10,555 bases of DNA from Gallionellaceae bacterium CG11_big_fil_rev_8_21_14_0_20_60_62 (GTDB lineage: Bacteria > Pseudomonadota > Gammaproteobacteria > Burkholderiales > Gallionellaceae): positions 1,363 through 11,917 of the forward strand of contig PCWU01000135.1 in NCBI GenBank assembly GCA_002787455.1, written 5' to 3'. The notes beneath the pieces are model-generated. The model saw only the letters and a list, made by a program, of their open reading frames with translations, did not search any database and was not told where the DNA came from. Of the stretch, positions 1-5,891 are shown piece by piece. The number at the start of each line of letters is the position of its first letter. Positions within the stretch are counted from its first letter, which is position 1. The translations under genes were made by a program, and so were the position numbers.

Positions 1-155
1 TTCATCGGATTGCGGTAGAACAGCGGTTTGCCTGCTTCCTCGCTGGCGGGGATGTCTGTCGTAGTGTGCGGGGCGCGGCTGGCGAGCCAGTAGCCGCCGC
101 CCGCACCGAGCAACAGGGCGACAATAACGGCGATAAGTGTCTTATTGGGTTTCAT
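1..155 (-). CDS. cusB: CusB-like RND efflux periplasmic adaptor (partial, N-terminus only)
   Basis: Only the first 51 codons are present; the gene runs off the left edge. The start is the ATG at 155-153, with an AAGGAG ribosome binding site at 168-163 seven bases upstream. Residues 6-24 form a hydrophobic signal or anchor segment rich in Val, Leu, Ala and Gly. It is followed by a polar linker and the motif KPLFYRNPM at 43-51. That motif matches the start of the short metal-binding segment found near the N-terminus of CusB-type adaptors (E. coli CusB has a similar aromatic-x-x-PM motif). Adaptors of this family bridge an inner-membrane RND pump and a TolC-like channel in the periplasm and take part in metal hand-over. 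The start lies inside the end of the channel gene (14-base overlap), which suggests translational coupling. CusF upstream points to Cu(I)/Ag(I), but a CzcB-like Zn/Co/Cd adaptor cannot be excluded from this fragment. Confidence 0.8.
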   Translation of the reverse strand, partial: MKPNKTLIAVIVALLLGAGGGYWLASRAPHTTTDIPASEEAGKPLFYRNPM

Positions 156-1458
156 GCATATTCTCCTTGGTTGCAGGAAGCGGCACGCCGACGGCGGCCT
201 GCAGATTGGCCAGCGCCTGCCAGCCGCCACTCAGTGCTTTCCAGTATTGCGTTTCGTAGTTGTAGAGCGTGATCTGCGCGCGCACCAGGTTGAGGAAATC
301 CACCTTGTTCACCTGATACGCCGCGCGCATGGCCGATACACTCTGCTGCGCCTGCGGGATGAGCCCGGTCTTGAACAGTGCGGTTTGATTGTGCGCGGAA
401 TGGTATTCCGCCAGCGCCTGTTCGATTTGCGCGCCGACCTGCAACTGGCTGTCCTGCAACTCATATTCCTGCTGCTGCCGCTCGGCGTGGCGCTGCGCCA
501 CTGCTTTATCCTGGCGGCTGCCGGCGAACAGCGGCAAATTGATACCCAAGGTGACGGTGGCGAAATCGGCGCGGGAACTGCCGTCAAGATTGTTGCCGTT
601 GCGGAAGCCGTAAGCCATGCCCAATTTGAAATCGGGGTAATAATCCTTCTCCGCCAGCCCGCGGCGCGCTTCTGCCGCTTCCACCAACTTGCGCCGACTG
701 GCGAGCAGCGGGCGGTTGGCCTGCGCCAGCTTCAGAAAGGTGGCGGCATCCTCGATCGGCGGCAATTCCGTGGCGGCTTCGCGCGGCAGGTTGACCGGCG
801 TGGCGACGGCACGCCCCAACAGCGCATTCAGACGGACTGTCTGATGGTGCCGCGCCGTGTTCAGGGCGAGTTCCCTATCCAGTAATTTGGACAGTTCGAC
901 CTGCGCCAGCAGCACATCGGACTGCATGCCCTGTCCGGTGCGGTAGCGCGTTTCGGCGATGGTATTCAGTTGCCGCAGCAATGCCTGATTGCGCGACACG
1001 ATGTCGAGCGCGCGGCCGAGATAAAACAAATTCCACCAGGCGCTACGCACGTTGCGCGCCAGCATCAGGCGCTGCTCGGCCACGTCCTGCCCGGCCGCCT
1101 GCGCTTCGTTGTCGGCGGCCTGTTCACGCAAGTCCAGCTTGCCTGGAAACGGCAGGGTCAGGCCGATGCCGATCTGCTGTTGCGTCATCGCTTCCTGCGA
1201 ACTGGAAAAGGTGTCAGTCGGAAAATTGATCGCATTCAGCGACAGCGTCGGGTCGGGCATGGTGCCGACTTGCGAGGGCACGGCAGCCATGGCATCGGCG
1301 CGCGACTGTCGCGCCGCCAATGCGGGGCTGTGCGCCAGCGCCAGCGCAACGGCATCCTCCGGCAACAAGGGCGCATCGCTTGCCGCACGGGCCGGTAACG
1401 CCAACAGCAAAACGCTTATCAGCCCGGCGCGCAGAAAATTGTTCAGGGTAACGATCAT
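142..1458 (-). CDS. TolC-family outer membrane efflux channel (CusC/CzcC-like)
   Basis: A 438-residue protein, the usual length for CusC/CzcC outer-membrane channels of heavy-metal RND pumps. It would form the trimeric exit duct from the periplasm across the outer membrane. The N-terminus is a clear signal peptide (residues 1-25, hydrophobic LISVLLLALPARA then ASDAP). There is no lipobox Cys, so unlike E. coli CusC it is probably not a lipoprotein. The mature part shows the two-fold OEP pattern: a first repeat opening with LPEDAVALALAHSPAL (about 32-47), a stretch with RYRTGQGMQSDVLLAQVEL (about 172-190), and a second repeat ending with AYQVNKVDFLNLVRAQ (about 381-396). The ATG at 1458 has an AGGAG site at 1471-1467. 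It sits 59 bases downstream of cusF in transcription order and overlaps the next gene by 14 bases, so the three form an operon. Metal specificity is inferred from CusF, not from this protein. Confidence 0.9.
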   Translation of the reverse strand: MIVTLNNFLRAGLISVLLLALPARAASDAPLLPEDAVALALAHSPALAARQSRADAMAAVPSQVGTMPDPTLSLNAINFPTDTFSSSQEAMTQQQIGIGLTLPFPGKLDLREQAADNEAQAAGQDVAEQRLMLARNVRSAWWNLFYLGRALDIVSRNQALLRQLNTIAETRYRTGQGMQSDVLLAQVELSKLLDRELALNTARHHQTVRLNALLGRAVATPVNLPREAATELPPIEDAATFLKLAQANRPLLASRRKLVEAAEARRGLAEKDYYPDFKLGMAYGFRNGNNLDGSSRADFATVTLGINLPLFAGSRQDKAVAQRHAERQQQEYELQDSQLQVGAQIEQALAEYHSAHNQTALFKTGLIPQAQQSVSAMRAAYQVNKVDFLNLVRAQITLYNYETQYWKALSGGWQALANLQAAVGVPLPATKENMHETQ

Positions 1459-1474
1459 TCTGATTTCTCCTGTG

Positions 1475-1505
1475 GCTGCGTCCGTCGCGGAACGACGGGC
1501 GCAGC
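1475..1505 (-). other. Strong intergenic stem-loop between cusF and the channel gene
   Basis: Positions 1475-1487 (GCTGCGTCCGTCG) are complementary to 1493-1505 (CGACGGGCGCAGC) over 13 positions, with a five-base loop. The only imperfect position is 1481/1499, which is C·A in the minus-strand transcript. The structure begins 13 bases after the cusF stop codon and ends just before the AGGAG site of the channel gene. No T run follows on the minus strand, so it is unlikely to be a classical intrinsic terminator. A role in protecting the 3' end of cusF mRNA or tuning the cusF-to-pump ratio is inference. Confidence 0.6.
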
Positions 1506-1517
1506 GCTGACAGATGA

Positions 1518-1862
1518 TTATTTCTGCGGGGTGATGCGGGTCAAGAAATACTGCTTCGGCCCTTCGTTGACCACTTCGAACGTCACTCTCTGCCCCGGTT
1601 TGATCCCTTGCAGGACAGCCGTATCCTTGACCTTGAAACCCATGGTCATGCCGGGCCAGCCGAGTGACGGGATCGGGCCGTGCGTCAGGTTGACCTTGTT
1701 GCTTTGCAGATCGACCTTGTTCACCACGCCTTGCCCGCTATGGCTCCGGGCGCTGGCGTGCATTTCTGCGCGGTTCATGTCGTGCGAATGGGTTCCTGCC
1801 AGCGTTACCGCCGGGGCGGTCGCGAGGAGAAGAATTGAGAGACTAATGGTTGTGCGTTGCAT
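1518..1862 (-). CDS. cusF: CusF-like periplasmic copper/silver-binding protein
   Basis: A 114-residue exported protein. Residues 1-22 are a signal peptide (hydrophobic ISLSILLLATAPAVTLA, then GTHSH). The mature C-terminal part (about 46-112) is a CusF small beta-barrel domain. The four residues that bind Cu(I)/Ag(I) in E. coli CusF (H36, W44, M47, M49) are present with identical spacing as H61, W69, M72 and M74 in the stretch THGPIPSLGWPGMTM. The Trp normally caps the metal by a cation-pi contact. Such proteins deliver Cu(I)/Ag(I) to the CusB adaptor or pump in the periplasm. An additional His/Met-rich segment (H25, H27, M29, M34, H35, H41) precedes the domain and could be a flexible low-affinity metal-capturing tail. 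The start ATG at 1862 has AGGAG at 1873-1869. It lies upstream of the channel and adaptor genes, an order (F-C-B) that differs from E. coli cusCFBA. Confidence 0.92.
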   Translation of the reverse strand: MQRTTISLSILLLATAPAVTLAGTHSHDMNRAEMHASARSHSGQGVVNKVDLQSNKVNLTHGPIPSLGWPGMTMGFKVKDTAVLQGIKPGQRVTFEVVNEGPKQYFLTRITPQK

Positions 1863-1948
1863 GTTTTGCTCCTGATTGAAGATAAAGCAATCAAATGATG
1901 GCGAGCGACGTGCGCAAAAACGACGCGCAGGCGCAAGCCGCCGGCGGA

Positions 1949-2002
1949 TGACGCGGAACGCAAATCAGTTATGCAAACGACAGACGGATTTGTCCCGCGT
2001 CA
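1949..2002 (-). other. Nested stem-loop between the small Cys/His gene and cusF
   Basis: TGACGCGG at 1949-1956 pairs perfectly with CCGCGTCA at 1995-2002. Inside it CAAATC (1961-1966) pairs with GATTTG (1987-1992), leaving a 20-base apical loop and a small asymmetric internal loop. The stop codon of the upstream gene (2002-2000) lies in one arm, so the structure starts exactly where translation of that gene ends. There is no T run on the minus strand after it, so it is more likely a processing, stability or attenuation element than a terminator. The remaining intergenic sequence (1863-1948) shows only a short CCGCCGGCGG palindrome at 1939-1948 and the cusF ribosome binding site. Confidence 0.5.
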
Positions 2003-2371
2003 GACGCGGGCGAGAGGGGGCGGAACCAGCGGGGCGGAAACATGCGAGATAAAAATCTCGGGAGTAAATGTAACGATTAGTGCGGACGGCGCGACCAACA
2101 CCGCAAGTTTGAATTGCGGCAGGATGAAACCAGAGCAGGCGAGATGGCATATCCCGCATGCCGCGCAGGGAGTGCTTGGCATATCTTGCGCCGCATGGTT
2201 GTCATGTGCCGCCGGATGCTCTCCGGTCGCTTGATGCGACATCGCAGCGGCCTCATGGCAACTGCCGTTTGGCAACTGCATGGCGAGCGATGCCGCCGGC
2301 GCGTTGCCGCCGGAAAGCGGCAACCACAGCAACATGAACAGCGCGATTAATTTTCGGGCAGAGCGTGACAT
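2000..2371 (-). CDS. Small exported Cys/His-rich protein of unknown function, metal-associated by context
   Basis: I do not recognise this 123-residue protein with certainty; it resembles small DUF2946-like or similar exported proteins seen beside metal-efflux operons. From the ATG at 2371 the N-terminus is SRSARK followed by a hydrophobic segment LIALFMLLWLPLSGG (residues 8-22) and an Ala-rich stretch, which looks like a signal peptide. The centre is rich in potential metal ligands: His residues spread over MSHQATGEHPAAHDNHA, then a Cys cluster in TPCAACGICHLAC (C-x2-C-x2-C-H-x2-C). The C-terminal part has a second hydrophobic stretch (about 83-103) and ends in PLVPPPLARV. A TTG nine codons or more upstream (2407) keeps the frame open but lacks a ribosome binding site and is part of a promoter-like TTGACA. 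No Shine-Dalgarno sequence precedes the ATG either. As first gene of the divergent copper block it may be a copper-induced metal-binding or sensing protein; this is inference. Confidence 0.7.
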   Translation of the reverse strand: MSRSARKLIALFMLLWLPLSGGNAPAASLAMQLPNGSCHEAAAMSHQATGEHPAAHDNHAAQDMPSTPCAACGICHLACSGFILPQFKLAVLVAPSALIVTFTPEIFISHVSAPLVPPPLARV

Positions 2372-2378
2372 GGCGCGC

Positions 2379-2407
2379 AATCTGACAGAGTCGGATGTCA
2401 CTGTCAA
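2379..2407 (-). promoter_or_regulatory. Candidate promoter with overlapping dyad for the copper block
   Basis: On the minus strand a perfect TTGACA (2407-2402) is followed after 17 bases by CAGATT (2384-2379), a weak -10 (three of six consensus positions). A dyad TGACAG-N12-CTGTCA (plus-strand 2383-2388 and 2401-2406 approximately) overlaps the -35 and spans the spacer. That placement is typical for MerR-type or repressor operators. Transcription would start within a few bases of the ATG at 2371, giving a nearly leaderless mRNA and explaining the absent ribosome binding site. The regulator is unknown. Confidence 0.4.
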
Positions 2408-2415
2408 TATGGAGG

Positions 2416-2442
2416 AAAGAAACCGGCGAAAAGAAACCGGCG
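2416..2442. repeat. 13-bp tandem direct repeat in the divergent intergenic region
   Basis: AAAGAAACCGGCG occurs at 2416-2428 and again, perfectly, at 2430-2442 (period 14). Seen from the minus strand the pair lies immediately upstream of the candidate -35 at 2407-2402, a position often bound by activators such as response regulators. Seen from the plus strand it is about 50 bases upstream of the candidate fadE -35. It may be an operator or a simple duplication. Confidence 0.6.
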
Positions 2443-2456
2443 GGGAAAAATGAAGT

Positions 2457-2481
2457 GCGGGCGAGTGAAAATTTTTCCCGC
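2457..2481. promoter_or_regulatory. Imperfect AT-core palindrome upstream of fadE
   Basis: The 11-base palindrome GAAAATTTTTC (2467-2477) is nested between GCGGG (2457-2461) and CCCGC (2477-2481). It lies directly upstream of the candidate fadE -35 element, where a repressor or activator of the fatty-acid operon could bind. It does not match a fatty-acid regulator site that I can name with confidence. Confidence 0.3.
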
Positions 2482-2490
2482 ATGTTTTCG

Positions 2491-2519
2491 TTGTCAGTCG
2501 GTAAAGGTCGCGTTACAGT
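2491..2519 (+). promoter_or_regulatory. Candidate sigma-70 promoter of the fatty-acid operon
   Basis: TTGTCA (2491-2496, five of six matches to the -35 consensus) is followed after 17 bases by TACAGT (2514-2519, four of six matches to the -10 consensus). This predicts a transcript start near 2526 and a leader of roughly 27 bases before the fadE ATG. It is the best-placed promoter-like pair in the region upstream of the operon. Confidence 0.45.
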
Positions 2520-2552
2520 TCGCGCCATTCATCAAACAACAAGAGGTTCGCT

Positions 2553-4988
2553 ATGACGATATTGATTGCAATCGGTGTATTGATAGTGTTCTTGTTGTTG
2601 GCGTTTTTCCGGGCCGCGATCTGGAACTGGTTGCTGGCGCTGGCCGTGATCGTGCCGGTGGTTGCATGGCAGAGCCGGATGGCCGACGATACCCTGAAAA
2701 TTGTTTTGATCGCGCTGGGCGTGTTTGTTTTGCTGTTCGGGGTTCCCGCCCTGCGCCGCCTTTTCATCAGCAACTTTATCCTCAAACTTTTTCGCAAGAT
2801 TCTGCCTCAAGTCTCACAGACCGAACAGGAAGCGCTGGACGCCGGCACGGTGTGGTGGGACGGCGAGTTGTTCAGCGGCCGCCCGCGCTGGAGCCGCCTG
2901 CTGGCGATGCCGAAGACCGGCTTGAGCGAGCGCGAACAGGCATTCCTCGACAACGAAGTCGAGCAGCTTTGTGCCCTGCTGGACGACTGGGATATCACCC
3001 ACAGACGCGCCGATCTGTCGCCGGAAGCCTGGCAATTCATCAAGGATAAAGGCTTCTTCGGAATGATCATTCCGCAGGAATACGGCGGGCTGGAATTTTC
3101 CGCACAGGCGCATTCGGCGGTGGTGGCCAAAGTATCTTCGCGCAGCGGCACAGCGGGCGTGACAGTGATGGTGCCGAACTCGCTCGGGCCGGCCGAGTTG
3201 CTATTGAAATACGGCACGCAGCCGCAGAAGGACAAATATCTGCGCCGTCTGGCGCAAGGATTGGAAGTGCCTTGCTTTGCCCTGACCGGACCTTTTGCGG
3301 GTTCGGACGCGGGCGCGATTCCGGATTACGGCATCGTCTGCTATGCTGAATTCAACGGCCGGCAAAAAGTGCTCGGCATGCGCGTGACCTGGGAAAAACG
3401 CTACATCACCCTGGCGCCGGTGGCGACTCTGCTCGGCCTGGCGTTCAAACTGTACGACCCGGAACATCTGCTCGGCGCGGAAACGGCGCTCGGCATCACC
3501 CTGGCACTGGTGCCGACCGACACTCCGGGGGTGCAAATCGGACGCCGCCACTTCCCGCTTAACTCCGCCTTCCAGAACGGCCCGACCAGCGGCAACGATG
3601 TGTTCATTCCGATGGAGTACATCATCGGCGGCATGACGCGCATCGGCCAGGGTTGGCGCATGCTGATGGATTGTCTGTCGGTGGGGCGCTCGATCTCGCT
3701 GCCGGCCAGCGCGGTCGGCGGCGCGAAACTGGCGGTGCGCAGCAGCGGCGCCTACGGTCGCGTGCGCAAGCAATTTCATGTGCCGGTGGGCAAGTTCGAG
3801 GGCGTGGAAGAAGCGCTGGCGCGCATCGGCGGCAATACTTACGTGATGGACGCGGCACGGCGCATGACCGCGCTGGCGGTCGATCTGGGCGAGAAACCCT
3901 CGGTGATCTCCGCCATCGCCAAATACCACTGCACCGAGCGCGGGCGTCAGGTGATCAACGACGCGATGGATGTGCACGGCGGCAAGGGCATCTGCATGGG
4001 GCCGGACAATTATCTGGCGCGCATGTACGAGCAAACCCCGATCGGCATCACCGTGGAAGGCGCGAACATTCTTACCCGCTGCCTGATCATCTTCGGCCAG
4101 GGCGCGGTGCGCGCGCATCCTTACGTGCTGAAAGAGATGCAGGCCGCACACGACCAGAATTCGGCGCGCGCCTCGGTCAATTTCGACGCGGCGTTCTTCG
4201 GCCACCTCAGCTTTAGTTTGAGCAACGCGGTGCGCTCCCTGTTGTACGCGCTGTCGGGCGGGCGCCTGATCGCGGTGCCGACCGGCGCGCCGACACACCG
4301 CTATTACCAGTTGCTCACGCGCTACGCGGCCTCGTTCGCTTTTGCCGCCGATATCGCCATGCTGTCGCTCGGCGGCTCGCTGAAGCGGCGCGAGAAACTT
4401 TCGGCGCGGCTGGGCGATGTGTTGAGCCAGCTTTATCTGTGCTCTGCCGTATTGAAAATATTCGAGGATGACGGCCGCCCGCGCGAGGATGAGCCGTTGC
4501 TGCACTGGGCTATGCAGGACAATCTGTTCCGTTTGCAGACCGCCTTCGACGGCGTGATGCAGAATTTTCCCAACCGTTTCTTTGCGCTGCTGCTGCGCGT
4601 GCTGATTTTCCCGCTGGGCCAATGCCGTCGCCCCCCGGCGGATGAATTGGGACATCGCGTGGCCAAACTGATGCTGGAACCGGGCCCGGCGCGCAACCGG
4701 CTGACCGCCGGCATCTTCATCAAGCAGGATGAGGAGGATGCGGTCGGCGCGCTGGAAGCCGCGCTGGCGAGCACCCTGCTCACCGAGCCGCTGCAAGCCA
4801 AGCTGGCGCAGGACGCCAAAGACGGCAAGCTGACGGCGATGGACGAGTTGTCGCGCATCGCCGAGGCGCGCGACAACAATCTCATCACCGCCGAACAGGC
4901 GCTGCAACTGCAGCGCGACTACGCGTTGCGGCGCAAGGTCATTATGGTGGACGACTTCGCGCCGGAGACATTGCGCGCGGGTTTGTAG
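2553..4988 (+). CDS. fadE: FadE-type membrane-anchored acyl-CoA dehydrogenase
   Basis: An 811-residue flavoprotein, close to E. coli FadE in length (about 814) and in pattern throughout. It performs the first step of beta-oxidation, converting acyl-CoA to trans-2-enoyl-CoA with FAD. The N-terminus has hydrophobic segments (about 2-19, 25-39 and 48-66) that anchor it to the inner membrane. The acyl-CoA dehydrogenase core follows: an N-terminal helical domain with GFFGMIIPQEYGGL (168-180), the flavin/substrate motif CFALTGPFAGSDAGAIPD (241-258), TWEKRYITLAP (279-289), and ITVEGANILTR (499-509), whose E502 is the likely catalytic base. The C-terminal extension typical of FadE is present (SLGGSLKRREKLSARLGD about 605-622, HWAMQD 651-656, QNFPNR 670-675) and ends shortly after VDDF (799-802). 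The ATG at 2553 has AAGAGG at 2541-2546. The TAG stop lies in a REP-like repeat, so the C-terminus may have been trimmed. It is the first gene of the operon. Confidence 0.95.
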   Translation: MTILIAIGVLIVFLLLAFFRAAIWNWLLALAVIVPVVAWQSRMADDTLKIVLIALGVFVLLFGVPALRRLFISNFILKLFRKILPQVSQTEQEALDAGTVWWDGELFSGRPRWSRLLAMPKTGLSEREQAFLDNEVEQLCALLDDWDITHRRADLSPEAWQFIKDKGFFGMIIPQEYGGLEFSAQAHSAVVAKVSSRSGTAGVTVMVPNSLGPAELLLKYGTQPQKDKYLRRLAQGLEVPCFALTGPFAGSDAGAIPDYGIVCYAEFNGRQKVLGMRVTWEKRYITLAPVATLLGLAFKLYDPEHLLGAETALGITLALVPTDTPGVQIGRRHFPLNSAFQNGPTSGNDVFIPMEYIIGGMTRIGQGWRMLMDCLSVGRSISLPASAVGGAKLAVRSSGAYGRVRKQFHVPVGKFEGVEEALARIGGNTYVMDAARRMTALAVDLGEKPSVISAIAKYHCTERGRQVINDAMDVHGGKGICMGPDNYLARMYEQTPIGITVEGANILTRCLIIFGQGAVRAHPYVLKEMQAAHDQNSARASVNFDAAFFGHLSFSLSNAVRSLLYALSGGRLIAVPTGAPTHRYYQLLTRYAASFAFAADIAMLSLGGSLKRREKLSARLGDVLSQLYLCSAVLKIFEDDGRPREDEPLLHWAMQDNLFRLQTAFDGVMQNFPNRFFALLLRVLIFPLGQCRRPPADELGHRVAKLMLEPGPARNRLTAGIFIKQDEEDAVGALEAALASTLLTEPLQAKLAQDAKDGKLTAMDELSRIAEARDNNLITAEQALQLQRDYALRRKVIMVDDFAPETLRAGL

Positions 4989-5038
4989 GTCGGACTCCAG
5001 CCTGACAATGAAGAGGCTTGTCGGGTCAAAACCCGACC
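4984..5038. repeat. Pair of inverted REP-like palindromes between fadE and the SDR gene
   Basis: Two related hairpins fill the 67-base gap. The first, GTCGGACTCCAGCCTGAC (4990-5007), folds with one mismatch. The second is a perfect 7-bp stem, GTCGGGT (5020-5026) and ACCCGAC (5031-5037), with a CAAA loop. Read on the opposite strand the second begins GGTCGGG and ends CCGACAA, matching the first (GGTCGGA to CTGACAA), so the two are inverted copies, as in BIME-type REP doublets. The TAG stop of fadE (4986-4988) belongs to the first copy. Confidence 0.65.
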
Positions 5039-5055
5039 CATGGGGAGCGTGAAAA

Positions 5056-5877
5056 ATGTCTGATCTGAACGGCAAGACTATCTTCATCACCGGCGCCACG
5101 CGCGGCATCGGGCGCGAGATCGCCTTGCGCTGCGCGCGCGACGGGGCCAAGGTGGTGATCACCGGCAAGACCGATCAGCCGCATCCAAAACTGCCGGGCA
5201 CCATCCATAGCGTGGCGAAAGAAGTGATTGCGGCGGGCGGGCAGGCGCTGGCCTTGCAGCTCGACGTGCGCGACGCACAGGCGATTCAGGACGCGATGGC
5301 GCAAGCCTCCGCGCATTTTGGCGGCATCGATGTGCTGGTCAACAACGCCAGCGCGATCAGTCTTACGCCGACGCTGGACACCCCGGTGCGCCGTCTCGAC
5401 CTGATGTGGGAGGTCAACATGCGCGCCACTTTTCTCGCCGCGCAAGCCTGTATTCCGTATCTGAAAAACGCGGTGAACCCGCATGTGCTGACCTTGTCGC
5501 CGCCGCCGAATCTCGATCCAAGATGGTTCTCGCCGCACGTCGCCTACACGATGTCGAAGTACGGCATGACGCTGTGCACGCTGGGGATGGCGCACGAATT
5601 CGCCGTCGATGGTATCGCCTTCAATTGTCTGTGGCCGCGCACCACCATCGCCACCGCCGCCATCGAATTCAATTTCCCGCCCGAGATACTGCGCGCCTCG
5701 CGCAAGCCCGCCATCGTCGCCGACGCCGCGCACGCCATACTGTTGCGCGACAGCAACTCGTGCAGCGGGAATTTTTTCGTGGATGAATCGGTGTTGCGCG
5801 AAGCGGGGGTGACCGATTTCGCGCAATATGCCGTCGATCCCGGCGTGCCGCCGTTCAAGGATTTGTTTCTCGATTAA
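5056..5877 (+). CDS. HSDL2-like short-chain dehydrogenase/reductase
   Basis: A 273-residue NAD(P)-dependent oxidoreductase of the SDR family, strongly resembling the SDR domain of human HSDL2, a peroxisomal protein linked to fatty-acid metabolism. It shows the cofactor-binding TGATRGIG (12-19), the HSDL2-type stretch TDQPHPKLPGTI (39-50), NNASAISLT (96-104), and a complete catalytic tetrad: N121, S148 (in LSPPP), Y164 and K168 (YTMSK). The C-terminal region has NFFVDESVLREAGV (239-252), also typical of this subfamily. There is no SCP2 domain, unlike full-length HSDL2. The ATG at 5056 has GGGGAG at 5042-5047. It sits between fadE and the acyl-CoA synthetase, so the substrate is probably an acyl-chain or acyl-CoA intermediate, but the exact reaction is not known to me. 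Confidence 0.9.
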   Translation: MSDLNGKTIFITGATRGIGREIALRCARDGAKVVITGKTDQPHPKLPGTIHSVAKEVIAAGGQALALQLDVRDAQAIQDAMAQASAHFGGIDVLVNNASAISLTPTLDTPVRRLDLMWEVNMRATFLAAQACIPYLKNAVNPHVLTLSPPPNLDPRWFSPHVAYTMSKYGMTLCTLGMAHEFAVDGIAFNCLWPRTTIATAAIEFNFPPEILRASRKPAIVADAAHAILLRDSNSCSGNFFVDESVLREAGVTDFAQYAVDPGVPPFKDLFLD

Positions 5878-5891
5878 CGGAGGGGATGAAA

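Noticed and set aside
145..885. A 246-codon plus-strand open frame opposite the TolC-family gene
   Set aside because: It is the complement of a gene with a clear signal peptide and OEP repeats; no domain of its own.
1939..1948. CCGCCGGCGG palindrome before cusF
   Set aside because: Ten self-complementary bases with no loop in GC-rich DNA are expected by chance and have no other support.
2045..2060. Perfect palindrome CGAGAT-AAAA-ATCTCG
   Set aside because: It lies inside the coding region of the small Cys/His protein, has a short 6-bp stem and no following T run on the transcribed strand; probably chance.
2372..2407. TTG start at 2407 for the small Cys/His protein
   Set aside because: No Shine-Dalgarno sequence precedes it, it coincides with a TTGACA promoter hexamer, and the signal peptide begins naturally at ATG 2371.
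3291..3308. Phe at residue 248 of FadE where E. coli has Glu in the PEAGSD motif
   Set aside because: That position is variable across acyl-CoA dehydrogenases, and the likely catalytic Glu (E502) is present, so it is not a lost active site.
3201..5168. A 655-codon open frame on the minus strand opposite fadE
   Set aside because: It is antisense to a well-supported FadE gene, is rich in Arg, His, Gln and Ala as expected of the complement of GC-rich codons, and has no recognisable domain or ribosome binding site.
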